A stretch of DNA of 64,000 bases from Raphanus sativus (GCF_000801105.2 NC_079513.1:20986273-21050272), one strand, 5' to 3'. Counted from the first letter of the stretch, positions 33,836 to 46,608 are shown. Translations and numbers: made by a program. The notes: generated by a model from the letters alone, not told the origin.

Positions 33836-35341
33836 TCAATTGGAGGATGAAGATGACTTTCCAGCTGCGTCTACCTCTTTGTTAACGCCTTTACTGTGTG
33901 GTGAGGTTGTTGTCTCTGCTTCACTTCCTTTCGAGCCATCATCATCCTCGTCCTCTTCTTCTTCATCATCATAGAAGGACCCCAAGGACCTAAGTTCCTT
34001 CACCTTGTGGAACTCATTGTAATGCACTCTTCTGTGTTCACTGAACCTCTCGTTTTTCTCACCTTCCAAACCTGTGTGTTTGCACCAAAAAAACATAAAC
34101 ATGTGATCAAAGAAAAGAAAGATAAATATTTGTTTGGTTTTAAGGAGAACCTTCACCATCTTGATCCATTGGATCTGCTTCATCATCCTCAGCCGAGCTC
34201 CAACCACCACCAGAACCAGAGCCCTGGCTATCATTTCTACTGGAAGAAGCTGATTCGCCATTCAGAGCGTTCTTCAGTTCTTCCGCACGTTGCATATCAT
34301 CAACGCATTCGTTGAACGATCTTCCTCCTCTTGGAGACAAAGTACCTGGCACAATCATTAAAAAAAAAAGTATGTCTGAAACACATACTACTTTTATACG
34401 TTTAGATGATGACAAGTATGTGTATCAACAACACTACATTCATATTTGCCATAAGCATATACACGCGCACGCTCATAAGTGTATCATAAGCTCTAACACA
34501 AAGAGTAACTAAATAAAGAGAAATAGACAAACCATCATCAACATCATCATCATCATCATGAATCATGGGGTGGTAGGGAGTCTTAGGTTCAGTGATCTTC
34601 TGCCTAACAGGTTTGTTAGATTCAATCTCCACTATATTAGCTTCGTCCCATTGTACACGCCCCCTGTCACACAAAAAGGAACATCTTTAGTGCTGCACAA
34701 GAGAGAGACTAATTTGCAACAGGCAGACTGATCAAGCAAGTCAACATATCTGAACCTTTTACAAAAGACAATAAAATTCACATAACCTTACAGTTAACCA
34801 ATTCTGAAAAATAGATTTTTAACACTTCCAGTTTGCCTTTTTAAAGGGGTAGTACAGAAAGAATCAGAGTTTATTTTCGACCATAGAAGGCTTAGAACTT
34901 CATGTCTATATATATCTATCTGTCCATCAACAAAACTAACAAACCTCATTTGCCTCGGAAACTAATCTTCTTTTAAGCTTATGCAAGGTTAAGTTCTGAC
35001 ACTATCTAATAGATGAAACGTAAGGAATAACAAGAGAAAGAGAAACATAATTCATGTTTTGGCTGGCTTGTATTCTATATTTTCCAGCTAATTCAGTGCA
35101 ATCTGCTCAACTTTCGAGAGAAACATAGACAAAGATATAAAGGACAAGTCAAATCATAAACACAAAGAAGCAGCTCTAATCACTATAAGCAAATTCAAAG
35201 GAGTAACAAGTATCAGTGGAGCTATATAACAAACATGTGTAAGAATGAATCCCTAGCCCAAAATTTGAAATCGAATCACGAATCAATCGATTGAGTATCA
35301 AAAATTCACCGACGAACAACTTACTTCTTTGGATCAGTCAT
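33836..35341 (-). CDS. Protein phosphatase 1 inhibitor-2
   Basis: Four exons on the minus strand: 35341-35325 (17 bases, MTDPK plus two bases), 34663-34533, 34345-34151 and 34071-33836 (TGA). The spliced frame is continuous, 192 residues. Inhibitor-2 hallmarks are present: [14 protein letters not shown] near residue 7, [13 protein letters not shown] near residue 33, and [15 protein letters not shown] near residue 130, followed by a Glu/Asp stretch and a Ser-rich tail. Inhibitor-2 is an intrinsically disordered regulator that clamps the catalytic subunit of type-1 phosphatase (TOPP in plants) and modulates signalling. The 17-base first exon and 661-base first intron mean that single-exon ORF searches miss the true start. 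The gene is divergent from ARLB1, with about 750 bases between the start codons. Confidence 0.9.
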
Positions 35342-36089
35342 CTTCTTCAACCTCCAGCAACTTTTTTTATATTTTTTTCTCGATCGCTAAGCTACTACTA
35401 GCTCGCAGACTGGGGGATGCTTTTGTGAATTCTCTAATTTACCCCTTCAGCCGCACGATTTGGAAACTAAAGAGAAACCAGCCGTCCGTTTATTTGACGT
35501 TGACTATATAATAGCATTCAGATCTCGCCACGTAAGAACCCGGTTCGATTTCGTGATGGCCGGATAAGCGGGTGTAGACCGAGTAAGGGTAGTTTTGTAG
35601 TTCTTCGACTTTTGAAGGTTTTTTTTTTTTCTGGAGAGTAGGAAGAAGAAGAAGGGGACGATCGAATCGAAGAAGAAAGACACGACACACACAGTTGATT
35701 GTAAAAACGTGATCTTCTTCACAAACTCTTAAGGATTTTCTTTTCGATTTTAAATTTGATTTATAGCTCTTTTGCTCACATAAGACTTTGATCTTCGTGC
35801 TTTGAGAATGTGATTGTGTGATTCACTGTTTTTAATATCTATATACATTCCGTGATCCACCTTTTATCTTTGTTGATATTGGAGATTGGAGTGTGATCTC
35901 TAATCTAACCCATTGGTGATTGAAATTGGTTTTGGTAAATTTGATGTAATGTTGTGAAGATATGATATTATTGGCATTGTGGAATGATTCTCTGAAATTA
36001 GATCCGGGGAAATAGGAGAATTACTTGTTGATTCTTCTGCTATGCTCTTATTTTTTTGTTAAAGGGTGAAAGCAAAGGAGGAGGAAGTG

Positions 36090-37643
36090 ATGTTTTCACT
36101 GATGCATGGACTGTGGACTCACATGTTCAGCAAGACTGAGTTCCATGTCCTCATTCTTGGTATCGACAAAGCTGGCAAGACGGTACTCTTCTTTTCACTC
36201 TTTAATCTTCTGGATCATTGTTGAAGATTCAATCTCCAATGTACATTCCTCGTATTAGACCTTCTTGGAGAAGTTGAAGACGATCTACTCAATCTCTCAA
36301 GGTCTTCCGCATGATCGTATTGTCCCCACTGTTGGCCTAAACATTGGTCGTATCGAACTCTCTAATGCCAAAATTGTGTTTTGGGACCTCGGCGGTCAGG
36401 TAACAAGTAGCTTTTATCTCTTCCCCTCCTTAAAAATGTACATTATTATTTTTTACTGATTGTCAAAAAGGGCTAGTCTTTATACTCAAATAAGACCGAC
36501 CTCTCTCTTGGTCCATAGAAAGCAGCAATGACAACAACGTTTACCCATTGTTTAACGGTGGAGTGAGTCACTAGAGAGGATCACAAACATGAACATGACA
36601 GTGGTTCTTCACGAGACTCCACATCGTACCCTCTTTACCACTATAGCTCATCCTGAGCATGTGGTCTTCTTTATCAAAAAGCCTTGTCCTTGACCTTGTT
36701 CCGCTAGTTGGCGATTTCAAAAACCCCACAAGTTCATGTCCGTGTTTCCTCTTGTGTCTCCACCAACGATGGTAAACACTATTGTTATTGTTGCTGCCTC
36801 CTACGGAATTAACTGGACCAAGAGAGAGCTCATGATGCTAATTATTTGATCGAACATATAGTTTGCAAGACTGTAAGGGATCTTTTGAAGAAGCGCTACA
36901 ATAAAAAAAAAAAATCATAGACTGTTTGTTTCTTCCTGTTGAAAACGATCAGTTTGTATATATTTGAAAAAGGATTAATCTTTCTAATCAAATAACTATG
37001 CCTTTGGCTATCTTATGGCAGCCTGGTCTGCGTTCGATTTGGGAGAAGTATTATGAAGAAGCACACGCATTGATATATTTGATCGATGCAGCTTGCCCTT
37101 CTCGCTTTGAAGAGTCTAAATCTGCTCTAGGTAAGTTTAAGTTGACTGACTCCAAACAAGCATTTATGAATCTGAAATGTAAAATTTATATTCAACCAGA
37201 AAAAGCACTGCGGCATGAGGATTTGCAAGGAGCGCCTCTTTTGATATTGGCAAACAAGCAAGTAGGGATATTGCATTGCCTTCATATGTTATATTAGTTC
37301 TCCTGAGATAATGTTGTTGCTGATACGTTATGAATCTGGTAATTACCAGGATCTCTCAAATGCTGTCTCGGCTGAGGAACTGGACCGATACTTGGATCTA
37401 AAGAAACTGGATGAGAGGGTGTACATGTTTGAAGCAGTTTCTGGATATGATGGGTAAGTTAATAATCTTATAGCTTCAATAGAAAAACTTGAAGCAGTGA
37501 GGGAACTTTTAAATGTTTTTTTTTTGTGGAGCAGAAGAGGAATCAAGGAAAGTGTAGAATGGCTGGTGGGAGTGATGGAGAGAAGCAAAAGAACCGAAAC
37601 ACTAAGAGCTCGTACCGGATATGTTCCTGTCCCATCTTCCTAG
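36090..37643 (+). CDS. ARLB1: ARF-like GTPase (ARFRP1-type), ARLB1/GB1
   Basis: Six exons: 36090-36182, 36259-36399, 37022-37130, 37200-37261, 37350-37453 and 37535-37643 (TAG). All introns are GT-AG, and the product is 205 residues. G-motifs: P-loop GIDKAGKT at residues 24-31, switch-I PTVGLNIG near residue 55, switch-II DLGGQ at about 74-78 and ANKQD near 133. The divergent P-loop (Asp-Lys-Ala) and the lack of an N-terminal Gly fit the ARFRP1/Arl3p group and not classical ARF1. Such GTPases act at the trans-Golgi in recruiting golgins and Arl1. Intron 2 (36400-37021) is much longer than the others and contains a poly(A)-ended insertion. The true exon 3 starts at 37022; the Met upstream in that frame is intronic. 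Confidence 0.9.
36520..36920 (+). mobile_element. Poly(A)-ended insertion in ARLB1 intron 2
   Basis: About 400 bases with a GC content and codon-like texture unlike the surrounding intron, ending in a run of 13 A with a possible short duplication CATAGA on each side. Stop codons interrupt every frame. I could not identify the source; a decayed retrocopy of a coding sequence or a LINE fragment are both possible. Confidence 0.4.
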
Positions 37644-37994
37644 ACGTTTGAAGAGATACTCAAGCCAACTAGCTTTCCCTGAGGATGCATTTTGTAGATA
37701 GAAAACAAACCTGAATCTTGCATTACATTGCGTTGGCATGATGAGTAGTAGTAATCTTCTTTACTATTGCCTTTTAATTTTTCTCTTGTCACAAACTCAT
37801 GCCACTCATCAATTTTTTCAAATGCAGTACTCACTACATCAAATAACAAATAATAAACAAAACAAACACTAAATTTCATTAGAGCACCTCCAATTGTTTT
37901 TTTTTCCAAAGTATATATGTGTGTGTATATTTAAATATCAGTATTTAATTGCGGTTTTCGGTAGTTTTTAAAAATTCACAATTAAATACTAAAT

Positions 37995-38909
37995 AGATTT
38001 TGATCCGTACATCCGCGGTGGATTTTTATTTTTTATATAAATAAATATTATTTAAATGTTTTTTGGTTTATATTTTGAATATTTATCATATTTTAAATTT
38101 TATAGACACAATAATCAAATAGTGTATGTGATGTAGAAAATAGTGATCCGTGTCCGCTATTAAACTTTTGACAAATTAATATTGACATATTGATATGTTT
38201 GAGTAATATTTTTTTAACCATGAAATTCCAAATGTAATAAAAATTTAAATATTTTGATCAGATATGGACCATATAGTTAGATTTAAATACGTTGGAAAAA
38301 ATATCTTTGGTTATAACATTAAACAGTGTTTTACAAGTAATTCAAAGATATTTAAATTTTAATATTAAATTTTCTTGTTGAAAATAATTAATAGTGACTG
38401 ATATGGTTAACATATATTTTAGAAGTTTTAAAATATATAAAATCTTAGGTGAGATTTAATTATATTAAAAATAATATTCAGTTATAAATATTTCATATTT
38501 TTCTATAAATAGTTTAAAGATATTTAAATCTTAGCATATATAGATTTTATTTTTCAAAATAATTAATGGTGAGTTAAAATATATATTAGGAATGTTCATA
38601 ATATTTTTAATATCAAATTTAAACTTGAATTTTGTTCAAAATAATTAGTGATAATATTATCCAAGTTTAATATTGTTAAAATCAATTTCAAATTTGAATA
38701 TTTCTAAAAATTAGCTAATTTGTTTTATGAAATATATTAAACACAAAAATTAAGCTATATATAATTTAGGAAATGATTTAATAAATAGAAAAATACAATA
38801 ATTACTTAAAAATATATTTATTTAATTACTTTGGTAGCATGCATTTGTAAATAAGTTAGAAAACTTAAGGACATTTAGTATGAATATTTATTTTTTAATA
38901 ATATATAGA
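37995..38909 (-). mobile_element. Helitron-like remnant
   Basis: Read on the minus strand it begins TCTATATATTATTAAAAAAT and ends with an imperfect hairpin (ATCCACCGCGGAT) and GTACGGATCAAAATCTA, similar to Helitron ends elsewhere in this window. The last bases are CTAT instead of CTAG, and the 5' flanking base is not A, so the ends are mutated or slightly misplaced. Confidence 0.4.
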
Positions 38910-40041
38910 CTTATATATACATATATGTATTTAAGATACTTTGGAAGAAAGTACTCCACTGGGGTGCTCTTAGAACTAGCAGGTCTGCTTTACTTTGATA
39001 GCTGAGACCAAATTGTGGGAAGAACTTACTTAACTTGCCAACTTGCTTGTCGTTGATGATATAAATTAGTTTCATTGATAATGTTCTAAGCAATCCGTAT
39101 GAGCCGAATGTACCTTTTCTATGCCATATAATAAATATTTTTTTTTTCAAAAATGTCTATATTTTAGAGAAAACAAACTGTTAAAAACAGTATAATTTAT
39201 ATTTTCATTATATTTTTATTAAGTAGTAATAGTAAATTTTAAACATCGAAAAGTCTATTAAATTTTGGATTGATTAAAAGTTGTCGGAAATAATTAATCA
39301 AAGAAAAAAGAATATTTATAAAAAAATATTTTTAATATGAAAACTCCAAAACATATTTTTAAGCACATAGAAAGTATATTTATTAAGATAAATTCTCGAA
39401 TCCCCAAAAATATTTTGGAATCATTTTTTACATTATAATGTCATTCCATTACTAAAACTTATGGTAATCCAGTAAACTATAACGTGAATAAAACAACCAG
39501 TAAAGTTCTATATAAAATGCTTTTGCATTTTTAGTTAAAGAAACATGAATAACGGTTTTTCGTTAAGGGAATTTTGAAGTTGTGGAATCGGAATTAGATA
39601 TTAAAATTGTGGAATCTTCATTGTATCGTCTCTAATATATTATAGATTGCAATCGTTAAAATATGTCAAACATGCATGGAGATATCAAAGCACATGTACT
39701 TATACAGCATAGCATTATCTAAACGTAATGGACCGTCCATCGACGTGTACTTTTTGCATTCACTGTATTTTTTTTCGCCAATAATTGAAAACAAGACGCA
39801 AAACAAAGAGGCTACAAAATGAACCACGTAGGAATTGAGATCTACGACGACCAAACTGATCGTTAAAGAGAGAGGTTTCAAAACTTGAGGTTCTTATTCT
39901 ACCAACGCTAACGTGAAACCTAATCTCGTGTTTTGATTTCTTCCTTCTTTAATGCGATTTCTACTTGCACCCAAAACTATAAATAAAATTAGCTAAGTTT
40001 TGTTCGTTTTTTAGATGAGGAAAACAATACTGCAATTTAAT

Positions 40042-40211
40042 TAGAACATGTCTAATGGGAGTTTCTCTCCTTTGAATTCTAAAAAGCCATATATGTATAT
40101 ATTATATGAGAGCTTAAAAACTCTCAATTACATACATATACATAATATATTTACACATGCATATGATTTTGCAGAACTCCAAGGGGAGAAATACCCATTG
40201 GACATGCTCTA
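40042..40211. mobile_element. Short palindromic MITE
   Basis: Left TAGAACATGTCTAATGGGAG and right CCCATTGGACATGCTCTA are inverted copies extending about 35 bases inward (TTTCTCTCC/GGGGAGAAA). The 170-bp element could fold into a hairpin. No target duplication was obvious. Confidence 0.55.
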
Positions 40212-40234
40212 CTAGTACTTCCAATACTACCATG

Positions 40235-40768
40235 CAGAGGCGGACCCACCATTGTTTATGATCAAATAGTGGGTCAACTGTAACATGTTAAATTTATATG
40301 TTGACTATTTTATTATATCTCTCAAAATATTAGAGCAACTCCATTGGGAGTTTTATTCTTAAACTCTCACATTTTCTCACAAAAAAACCATTAAAATAAT
40401 TGTGGAACCCACACAAAACACAAACAAGTCTCGTTGAACTCTTTCCTGGTGAACCTGTTTCTTAACTGTTTTGCGGGTCCCACGCCACATGGCAACCCGC
40501 GATTGGTTCAACCTTTTTTTTTTTAAGTCAAAACGAATTTTTTTTTTTTTTACTTTTTTGGTCTTGGAATTCGTGCCCTATGGATATTGCTAATGGAGAT
40601 GCTATTAGATAGCTCATTTGGTTTACTGTTCCCTCTGTTAACCCACCTAACTTGGGTTCAACTCCATGTATTGTAGTTTTTTACTGTTTTTTTATAAATT
40701 TATTTTCATTTTAGACCAAAACATAATTTATGACACACCTAAATTCTAAGTCTAGGTCCGCCACTCTG
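40235..40768. mobile_element. hAT MITE related in its ends to the full hAT element
   Basis: Termini CAGAGGCGGACC and GGTCCGCCACTCTG (inverted, two-base offset) are flanked by a perfect 8-bp duplication CTACCATG (40227-40234 and 40769-40776). The ends resemble CAGTGGCGGA of the complete hAT at 17760, so it may be mobilised by a related transposase. The 534-bp element is non-coding. A further inserted segment (about 40331-40604) has ends like TTAGAGCAACTCCATTGGGA and CTAATGGAGATGCTATTAG. Confidence 0.8.
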
Positions 40769-41315
40769 CTACCATGTCATGTTCTTTTACATAAGGAATG
40801 ATCGAGATCAAGGTGACAAGGTGTTTTACTCTAAAGCATACTAATGTAAATTAAACATACATTGTGATCATGGTTCGAGTGGTAGTTTAGCCATGTGCAT
40901 GGTCCTATTTTGATAGATTATCTAGTTTTTTACCTATCATTATTCGAATCATAAGAAAATAAATAAATGCAGATAATTTCATATACCCGCACGTAATTTT
41001 CTTAATTAATATTCTAGCTGAAAGCATTGGGAGAACAACAAGTACCAATGACGTGAATCATGAATGCGTTTCTACTTCAAAACCACACAAAATAAAGTTC
41101 CACGTATCGTGAAATTAGCAAAATTTATTTATTTGATTTTTTCTTGCTTAATCAAAAAAAAAAAAACCATGAGTCTATGATACTATATATATAGATGTGC
41201 TAAGATCAAATCTATATATAGAACACTTCTTTTCAGGTAAACAATCAAACCCCACTTCATATCTTATACTGTAAGTCGCACCACATGCACATGATGTATG
41301 TATATGTTAAATAGA

Positions 41316-41321
41316 TACGTG
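41316..41321. promoter_or_regulatory. TACGTG element in the RUP1 promoter
   Basis: An ACGT-core motif 115 bases upstream of the RUP1 start. ACGT elements bind HY5-type bZIP factors, and Arabidopsis RUP1 is HY5-induced. The match is short and could be chance. Confidence 0.3.
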
Positions 41322-41435
41322 TGTACCGAACTTAAACGAGTTGTAACACATTCATGGAGACTTTGCTCTGCTCCGATATACTAAACAACAACATCAGAAG
41401 ATCATCTTCTTCATATACATGGCCAATAAGCATGC

Positions 41436-42494
41436 ATGATCTCCTCCTCTCCATCTCCCACAATCATGGACAGAGACAACAACATTCCTAGATTCGACTG
41501 GGATCTATCCTTCTCCGCCGTCGTGTCCTCCCCTTCCACCGGAACCGACGCTATCGGAGCGATCGAGTTCGACCCGAGCGGAGAAATCTTGGCCACGGGA
41601 GGGATCGCAAGAAAGATCAGAATCTATCGTTTAAACTCTTTGTTAGGGACATCACGTGATGATCACGTGGAGAGATGTATCTGCACGCCGGCTAAGCTCA
41701 GCAGCCTCAAATGGAGACCCGACTTATCCGGTCGGGTTATCGGGTCGGGAGATTACGACGGGGTGGTCACCGAGTACGACGTGGAGAGAGGAGTGCCTGT
41801 TTCCGAGAGAGACGAGCACGGAGGGAGAAAGATTTGGAGCGTCGACTACACGCTCCGCGACGGCTCCGTTTTAGGCGCGTCTGGCTCCGACGACGGGACG
41901 GTTCAGACGTGGGACCCGCGGAACGGAGGGTTGGAGGAAACGGTTAGGCCCGGAGGAGGTGGAGGAGCGGCGGTCTGTTCGGTAGAGTTCGATCCGTTCG
42001 GTGGAAATTTCTTAGCCGTCGGATGTGCTGACCGGAATGCTTACGTGTACGACATCAGAAGACTCGTTGACCCGATGTTCGTGTTAGACGGTCATACCAA
42101 AGCGGTGACGTACGCTCGTTTCATGGATCAGCACACGATCGTCACGGGTTCGACCGACGGGAGCGTGAAGCTGTGGGATATAGCTAACGGACAGCGTGTT
42201 GTTCTTCGCACGTGCCGAGGGCATGTTAACAGCAGGAATTTTGTCGGGTTGTCTGTTTGGAGGCACGGTGGTTTGGTTGTGTCTGGGTCGGAGAACAATG
42301 AAGTGTTTGTGTACGATAAGAGGTGGGGAGAGCCGGTTTGGGTGCGTGGGTTGGGTGGTCAAACGGACCGGTTTGGGTCTGACCGGCGGTTTGTGAGTAG
42401 TGTGTCTTGGAGACAAGCTGATGAAGATTGGTGCACGCTGGTGGCTGGAGGATCCGATGGGGTTTTAGAGATTTTCTCGGGCATACGAAACTAA
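41436..42494 (+). CDS. RUP1: WD40 repressor of UV-B photomorphogenesis RUP1
   Basis: Single-exon 352-residue WD40 protein. A short N-terminus leads to FDWDLSFSAVVSSPSTGTDAIGAIEFDPSG (first blade from about residue 25), followed by seven repeats with recognisable ends such as TGGIARKIRIY, GVVTEYDV, DGTVQTWDPR, RNAYVYDIR, DGSVKLWDI, NNEVFVYDKRW and GVLEIFSG. TWDPR fits the DWD signature used by substrate receptors to bind DDB1-CUL4. RUP1/RUP2 redimerise the UVR8 photoreceptor and, with CUL4, repress UV-B and photoperiodic flowering responses. Lack of introns, short N-terminus and linkage to MYB19 support RUP1. RUP1 (also called EFO1) and RUP2 are close in sequence, so the symbol relies partly on gene order remembered from Arabidopsis. 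Confidence 0.87.
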   Translation: MISSSPSPTIMDRDNNIPRFDWDLSFSAVVSSPSTGTDAIGAIEFDPSGEILATGGIARKIRIYRLNSLLGTSRDDHVERCICTPAKLSSLKWRPDLSGRVIGSGDYDGVVTEYDVERGVPVSERDEHGGRKIWSVDYTLRDGSVLGASGSDDGTVQTWDPRNGGLEETVRPGGGGGAAVCSVEFDPFGGNFLAVGCADRNAYVYDIRRLVDPMFVLDGHTKAVTYARFMDQHTIVTGSTDGSVKLWDIANGQRVVLRTCRGHVNSRNFVGLSVWRHGGLVVSGSENNEVFVYDKRWGEPVWVRGLGGQTDRFGSDRRFVSSVSWRQADEDWCTLVAGGSDGVLEIFSGIRN

Positions 42495-45400
42495 TCAATA
42501 CTATTACATTTTTTTTTTGTTTCTTTCCACTCATGATTTACATTACAGATCTGTTTTGCAGTTGATTTTATTAATTTTCATAAGTGTCTATAATTAGTGT
42601 TTTACTACAGTATTTCATAAGAAAAAGGTTTGTAACTTATATTGAGAACTTGGTCAATGATTTTGCAATTCGAATGCTTGAGAAATTACACACATTCTGT
42701 AAGAACTTGAGATTCATAAAAGTAGCAAAGATGTTTCCCTCTCTAAGCAGCATTCACAGATATAATTTGCAAATACCATTGAATATTTACATGAAATGAA
42801 AAGTTCTTCAAATTTGAAAGGATTTTCTTTATTTTTCTTTGTCTAAATGTTAAGGATTTTCGAAGCCGGAGCTCCTAACTAAATAACGAGATTAGAAAAA
42901 TTATGGTAGCAAAAATGACAGTGAGAGCTGTTAAAAAAAGCTGACGTGCGAGCTAGCTATTGTATAAAGTGTAACTCCAGAAGTGACCTTGTATTACAAC
43001 TCTATCGACAACAAAAGACATCGATAGAATTTGCAAATCTATGAGTATTTTGTCAAATATCATTGTACAAACAAAGAAAAATACTTGATCGTCCATACAG
43101 TTTGCATATGATATGCAACTTGAAACTGCTGCAACATAGTTTAAAATTGAAACAAGAAAACATACCTTACCTCAAATTCCATGAACGAACATGAATAAAA
43201 TTACGTACAGAAACTCATAATTCGACTGAAGAACCCTTTTGTCCACCGGTGTGATATGCAATTCTGAAAACCTTAAGACTAAAAACAAATATTCCACTCT
43301 CACTTCAAACCCTAGAACGAACTATAATCCTTTTTTTACAACAAACAGTATCACCAAATCAATATAGAAAATACATACTAGATAAGTGAAATAACCTCTT
43401 AAACTTTTTCCGTTTTTCAATTTACGCTCCGTTTCTTTTCTCTTCGGAAATAGTGAAAACGCATGAATATCAACAGCAAATACTATATATAAACTGATTC
43501 AGAAGACAATTAAGTAAATGATCATTGATGATATCGTATGTAAAACAAGTCTGATCCAGAAATTTCACGTCGACATTTTAGCGGTTAATTTAAAAAAATA
43601 CATAAGCATTTTCAGATACTATTGGTATCTTATGTAGTTCATACATTTTTGTTACAAATTATGTTATAAGCAAAAATACAAAGTTGAACGAATATTAAAA
43701 ATTGTGAACGTAATAGTGTTGAATCCCGGCCCAAACTATCCATTGGGTAAAGTGGCCAGACAAAACTTTGCAACAGGCCGTGACAGCAGAAGATGTCAAG
43801 AAGATGGTGTCAGCCATACGACCGAGAAAGGGGAGTGTTATATCGTGGCCAATAAGCATCATATAATCAATGGCTTAATATTAGTGGCCGTCATTAGATC
43901 ATCGTCTTCTCTCTGATGTACAACTTACGAAGTCTTACTTAAGGCAAAGATAGATAAACAAACGTGGCTTGGAGACTTATAATTAAAAATAAAACGCAAG
44001 AGTCAGAACAAATATGGAAGCATTTCAAAATGAAAACGTCAGCAAACCCCATTTGGGTTGTGACACATAGATGTCCACTAATAATATTCCTTCAAAATGA
44101 AACTATGTTTGTGAATTTGCAGTGTATTGTACTTTTATGTATAATATGTATTGTACTATTTGTATACTTATATTCAAATTTTGCAATGTATTGTAAACTC
44201 GTATACTTCTATTACGAGTTTTGTTGCAACAAATAGGAGGAAAGTGTTGACTCACCTACCAAGATTAAATACATAAATATTTTAACAAACTAGTATTTTA
44301 TATTAATTAATTAAAAAAAAATTACTAGGCATTTTCAAAACACATTGCCAAGTTTCTTGGCATCGCAAGCGCCATGTCCAATCTGTCTCCTCGCTTTTGA
44401 TAAGCTTAGCGAAGGTATACCTTTTAACAGATTGAACGATTCTTTACATTCTTTAATTCAGTTGTTTCGTTGCCTTTCATAATCATTGATTCGAATCAGA
44501 CAAAGTTTGTTTTGTCAGCGTTAAGTTTCCCCCTCTGGACCACTCTACTCATTCACACAATTGGTCAATTTATAATTGTTTTCAGTTTTGCACAGTAACG
44601 GTCTTGATCATTTTTACTAATTGTCAATTTTGGCCACTAATCCATTTGGCATTGATAGTGTTTTAATTTTGAGTTTGCTTTTGTATAAAGAGACCAAGTG
44701 ATCATTGTACTCTTGTTTTTCACTAAAGGTGCTTTAGTTTTAAGTACTTCAGATTAACTAAGGTCTTTTAAAGATGGCATTAAGTCTCTTTTTTTTGGAA
44801 CAAACTGTGATAGTTACGTTACTAAACTTCAGTGAAAACTTTAAGTGATTACATACCAAGAAATGATTGGTTCCAAATGGTCAAAGTATTAGCAGACGAG
44901 AACCACTTGGTTAAATCATATATAGTAGTCTAATACTAATATCTTATAACCGTAAAAAATGTCAATGTGATTACAATTTTGTCAATAACTATATTTTATT
45001 AGGCATTATACTTTTTCTTAGAGAAAACAAGAAGAAGAGAACAAAAGACATTTGAAAGCAAGAACAATCAAAGATTCCTTCTTCCCTCTTTGTCCTAAAT
45101 CTTTATTAAATATTTAAGTTTAAACCAAGTGACTTGGGTTTACAACTAATCCTTGCTTACATATTCCTCCAGACTTTTGTCATGGCAGGTTCCTAGCTAG
45201 CTGCCTTCTATACTTACACATTACATACATATATATGAATGTCCTGTGTCTTTATTATACGACGCAGCCCCCATTTAACCATATCCTAAAAGTCGCTAGA
45301 CTATGGTTTTCTGGTTTAATTAAAACGTTATTTGTGTGTTGGCGTTTACATCAGAAAAAATAATGGTTTCTCTATATATGCTTATCAAATAATTGTTTCT

Positions 45401-45529
45401 ATAATAAAAAAAATAATGCTTGACTATGTTCATATATAGTCGCTCTGTATGTCTCTGTCTCTCTCTCTCATTCATCATATTCACACAAGTTTTCTCTTAA
45501 TTAGGACAGCTTGAGAGAGAAATCAAGAT
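42495..45529. other. Intergenic DNA between RUP1 and MYB19
   Basis: No supported gene. Short open frames around 42584, 43704 and 43964 have no recognisable content. No transposon ends identified. The last few hundred bases carry the MYB19 promoter. Confidence 0.5.
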
Positions 45530-46608
45530 ATGGGGAAGATGACCAAATCTGGAGAGAGACCAAAACAGAGACAGAGGAAAGGGTTATGGTCACCTGAAGA
45601 GGACCAGAAGCTCAAGAGTTTCATCCTCTCCCAAGGCCATGCTTGCTGGACCACTGTTCCTATCCTAGCTGGTTTTTTCTTAAACCCTAAAATCTTTGAT
45701 TAGTCTTAATCTTCATCATTATTGTATTCTCATCCCTAAATAAGTGTAATTATTGTGGCAGGATTGCAAAGAAACGGGAAAAGCTGTCGACTAAGGTGGA
45801 TTAACTACCTAAGACCAGGACTAAAGAGAGGGACGTTTAGTGCACAAGAAGAAGAGACCATCTTGACCTTACATTCTTCCTTGGGTAACAAGTAAGAAAA
45901 AAAAACTAATGAAAACATCTGTTCTTGTGTACAACTTAAACATGCACACTCATGAAATTGAATCCGGATTATGTTATTATTTGACTACACATGAATATTG
46001 ATTAATTAGGCTATAACTTTCAATATGAGGGAAATATTTTTTACATTTATTTTTGTACTTTGGGTCTGATTAGGTGGTCACGGATTGCAAAATACTTACC
46101 AGGAAGAACAGACAACGAGATTAAGAACTATTGGCATTCATATCTGAAGAAGAGATGGCTCAAATCTCAACCACAATTCAAAACAGAAAGGTCAAACGTA
46201 ACGGAATCTTCTTCTTCGCCACTTTCTTGCGGAAAAAGAAATCCAGAAACCCTAGACAACGTGATCTCCTTCCAGAAACTTCCAGAGAAGCCACCTTCAG
46301 CACCATCACAAGGAAGAAACAAAAACATGATGAACAACAACAACAACATGCCTAAACTCTTCTTCTCCGAGTGGATCACTTCTTCAGATCCTCACATCAA
46401 TTACTCCTCAGATTTTACAGATTCCATGCATATTAACCGAACGCAAAATCGAAGCGAAGACGAAGAACTGATGATGATCAACAACAGCTACTCTTCACTT
46501 GAGGATGATGTCATGTTCCGTACAGATTTTCAACAGCCTCATAATGAGTACGCAAATTATTATACTTCTGAGGATTTCTTCATCAACAGCGACGTAACTT
46601 ACATCTAA
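45530..46608 (+). CDS. MYB19: R2R3-MYB transcription factor MYB19
   Basis: Three exons: 45530-45671, 45762-45891 and 46074-46608 (TAA), giving 268 residues with two introns at the positions typical of R2R3-MYB genes. R2 is at about residues 16-66 ([33 protein letters not shown]). R3 is at about residues 69-117 ([34 protein letters not shown]); its first Trp is replaced by Phe, as is usual in this family. The C-terminal half is acidic and Ser/Asn-rich, without a known repression motif that I can see. Length and the MYB domain fit the MYB18 (LAF1)/MYB19/MYB45 clade, and the position next to RUP1 supports MYB19. DNA-binding regulator in the nucleus; target genes not evident from sequence. Confidence 0.88.

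Larger units (their letters stand above)
37644..41435. other. Gene-free stretch between ARLB1 and RUP1
   Basis: About 3.8 kb of AT-rich DNA with no supported gene. It contains a Helitron-like remnant (about 37995-38909), a palindromic MITE (40042-40211) and a hAT MITE (40235-40768) that itself holds another insertion. Confidence 0.5.

Noticed and set aside
41711..42534. Arg- and Pro-rich frames overlapping RUP1
   Set aside because: Shadow frames of the GC-rich WD40 gene.
43704..44236. Two short frames between RUP1 and MYB19
   Set aside because: No recognisable motif and no splice partner; left as intergenic.
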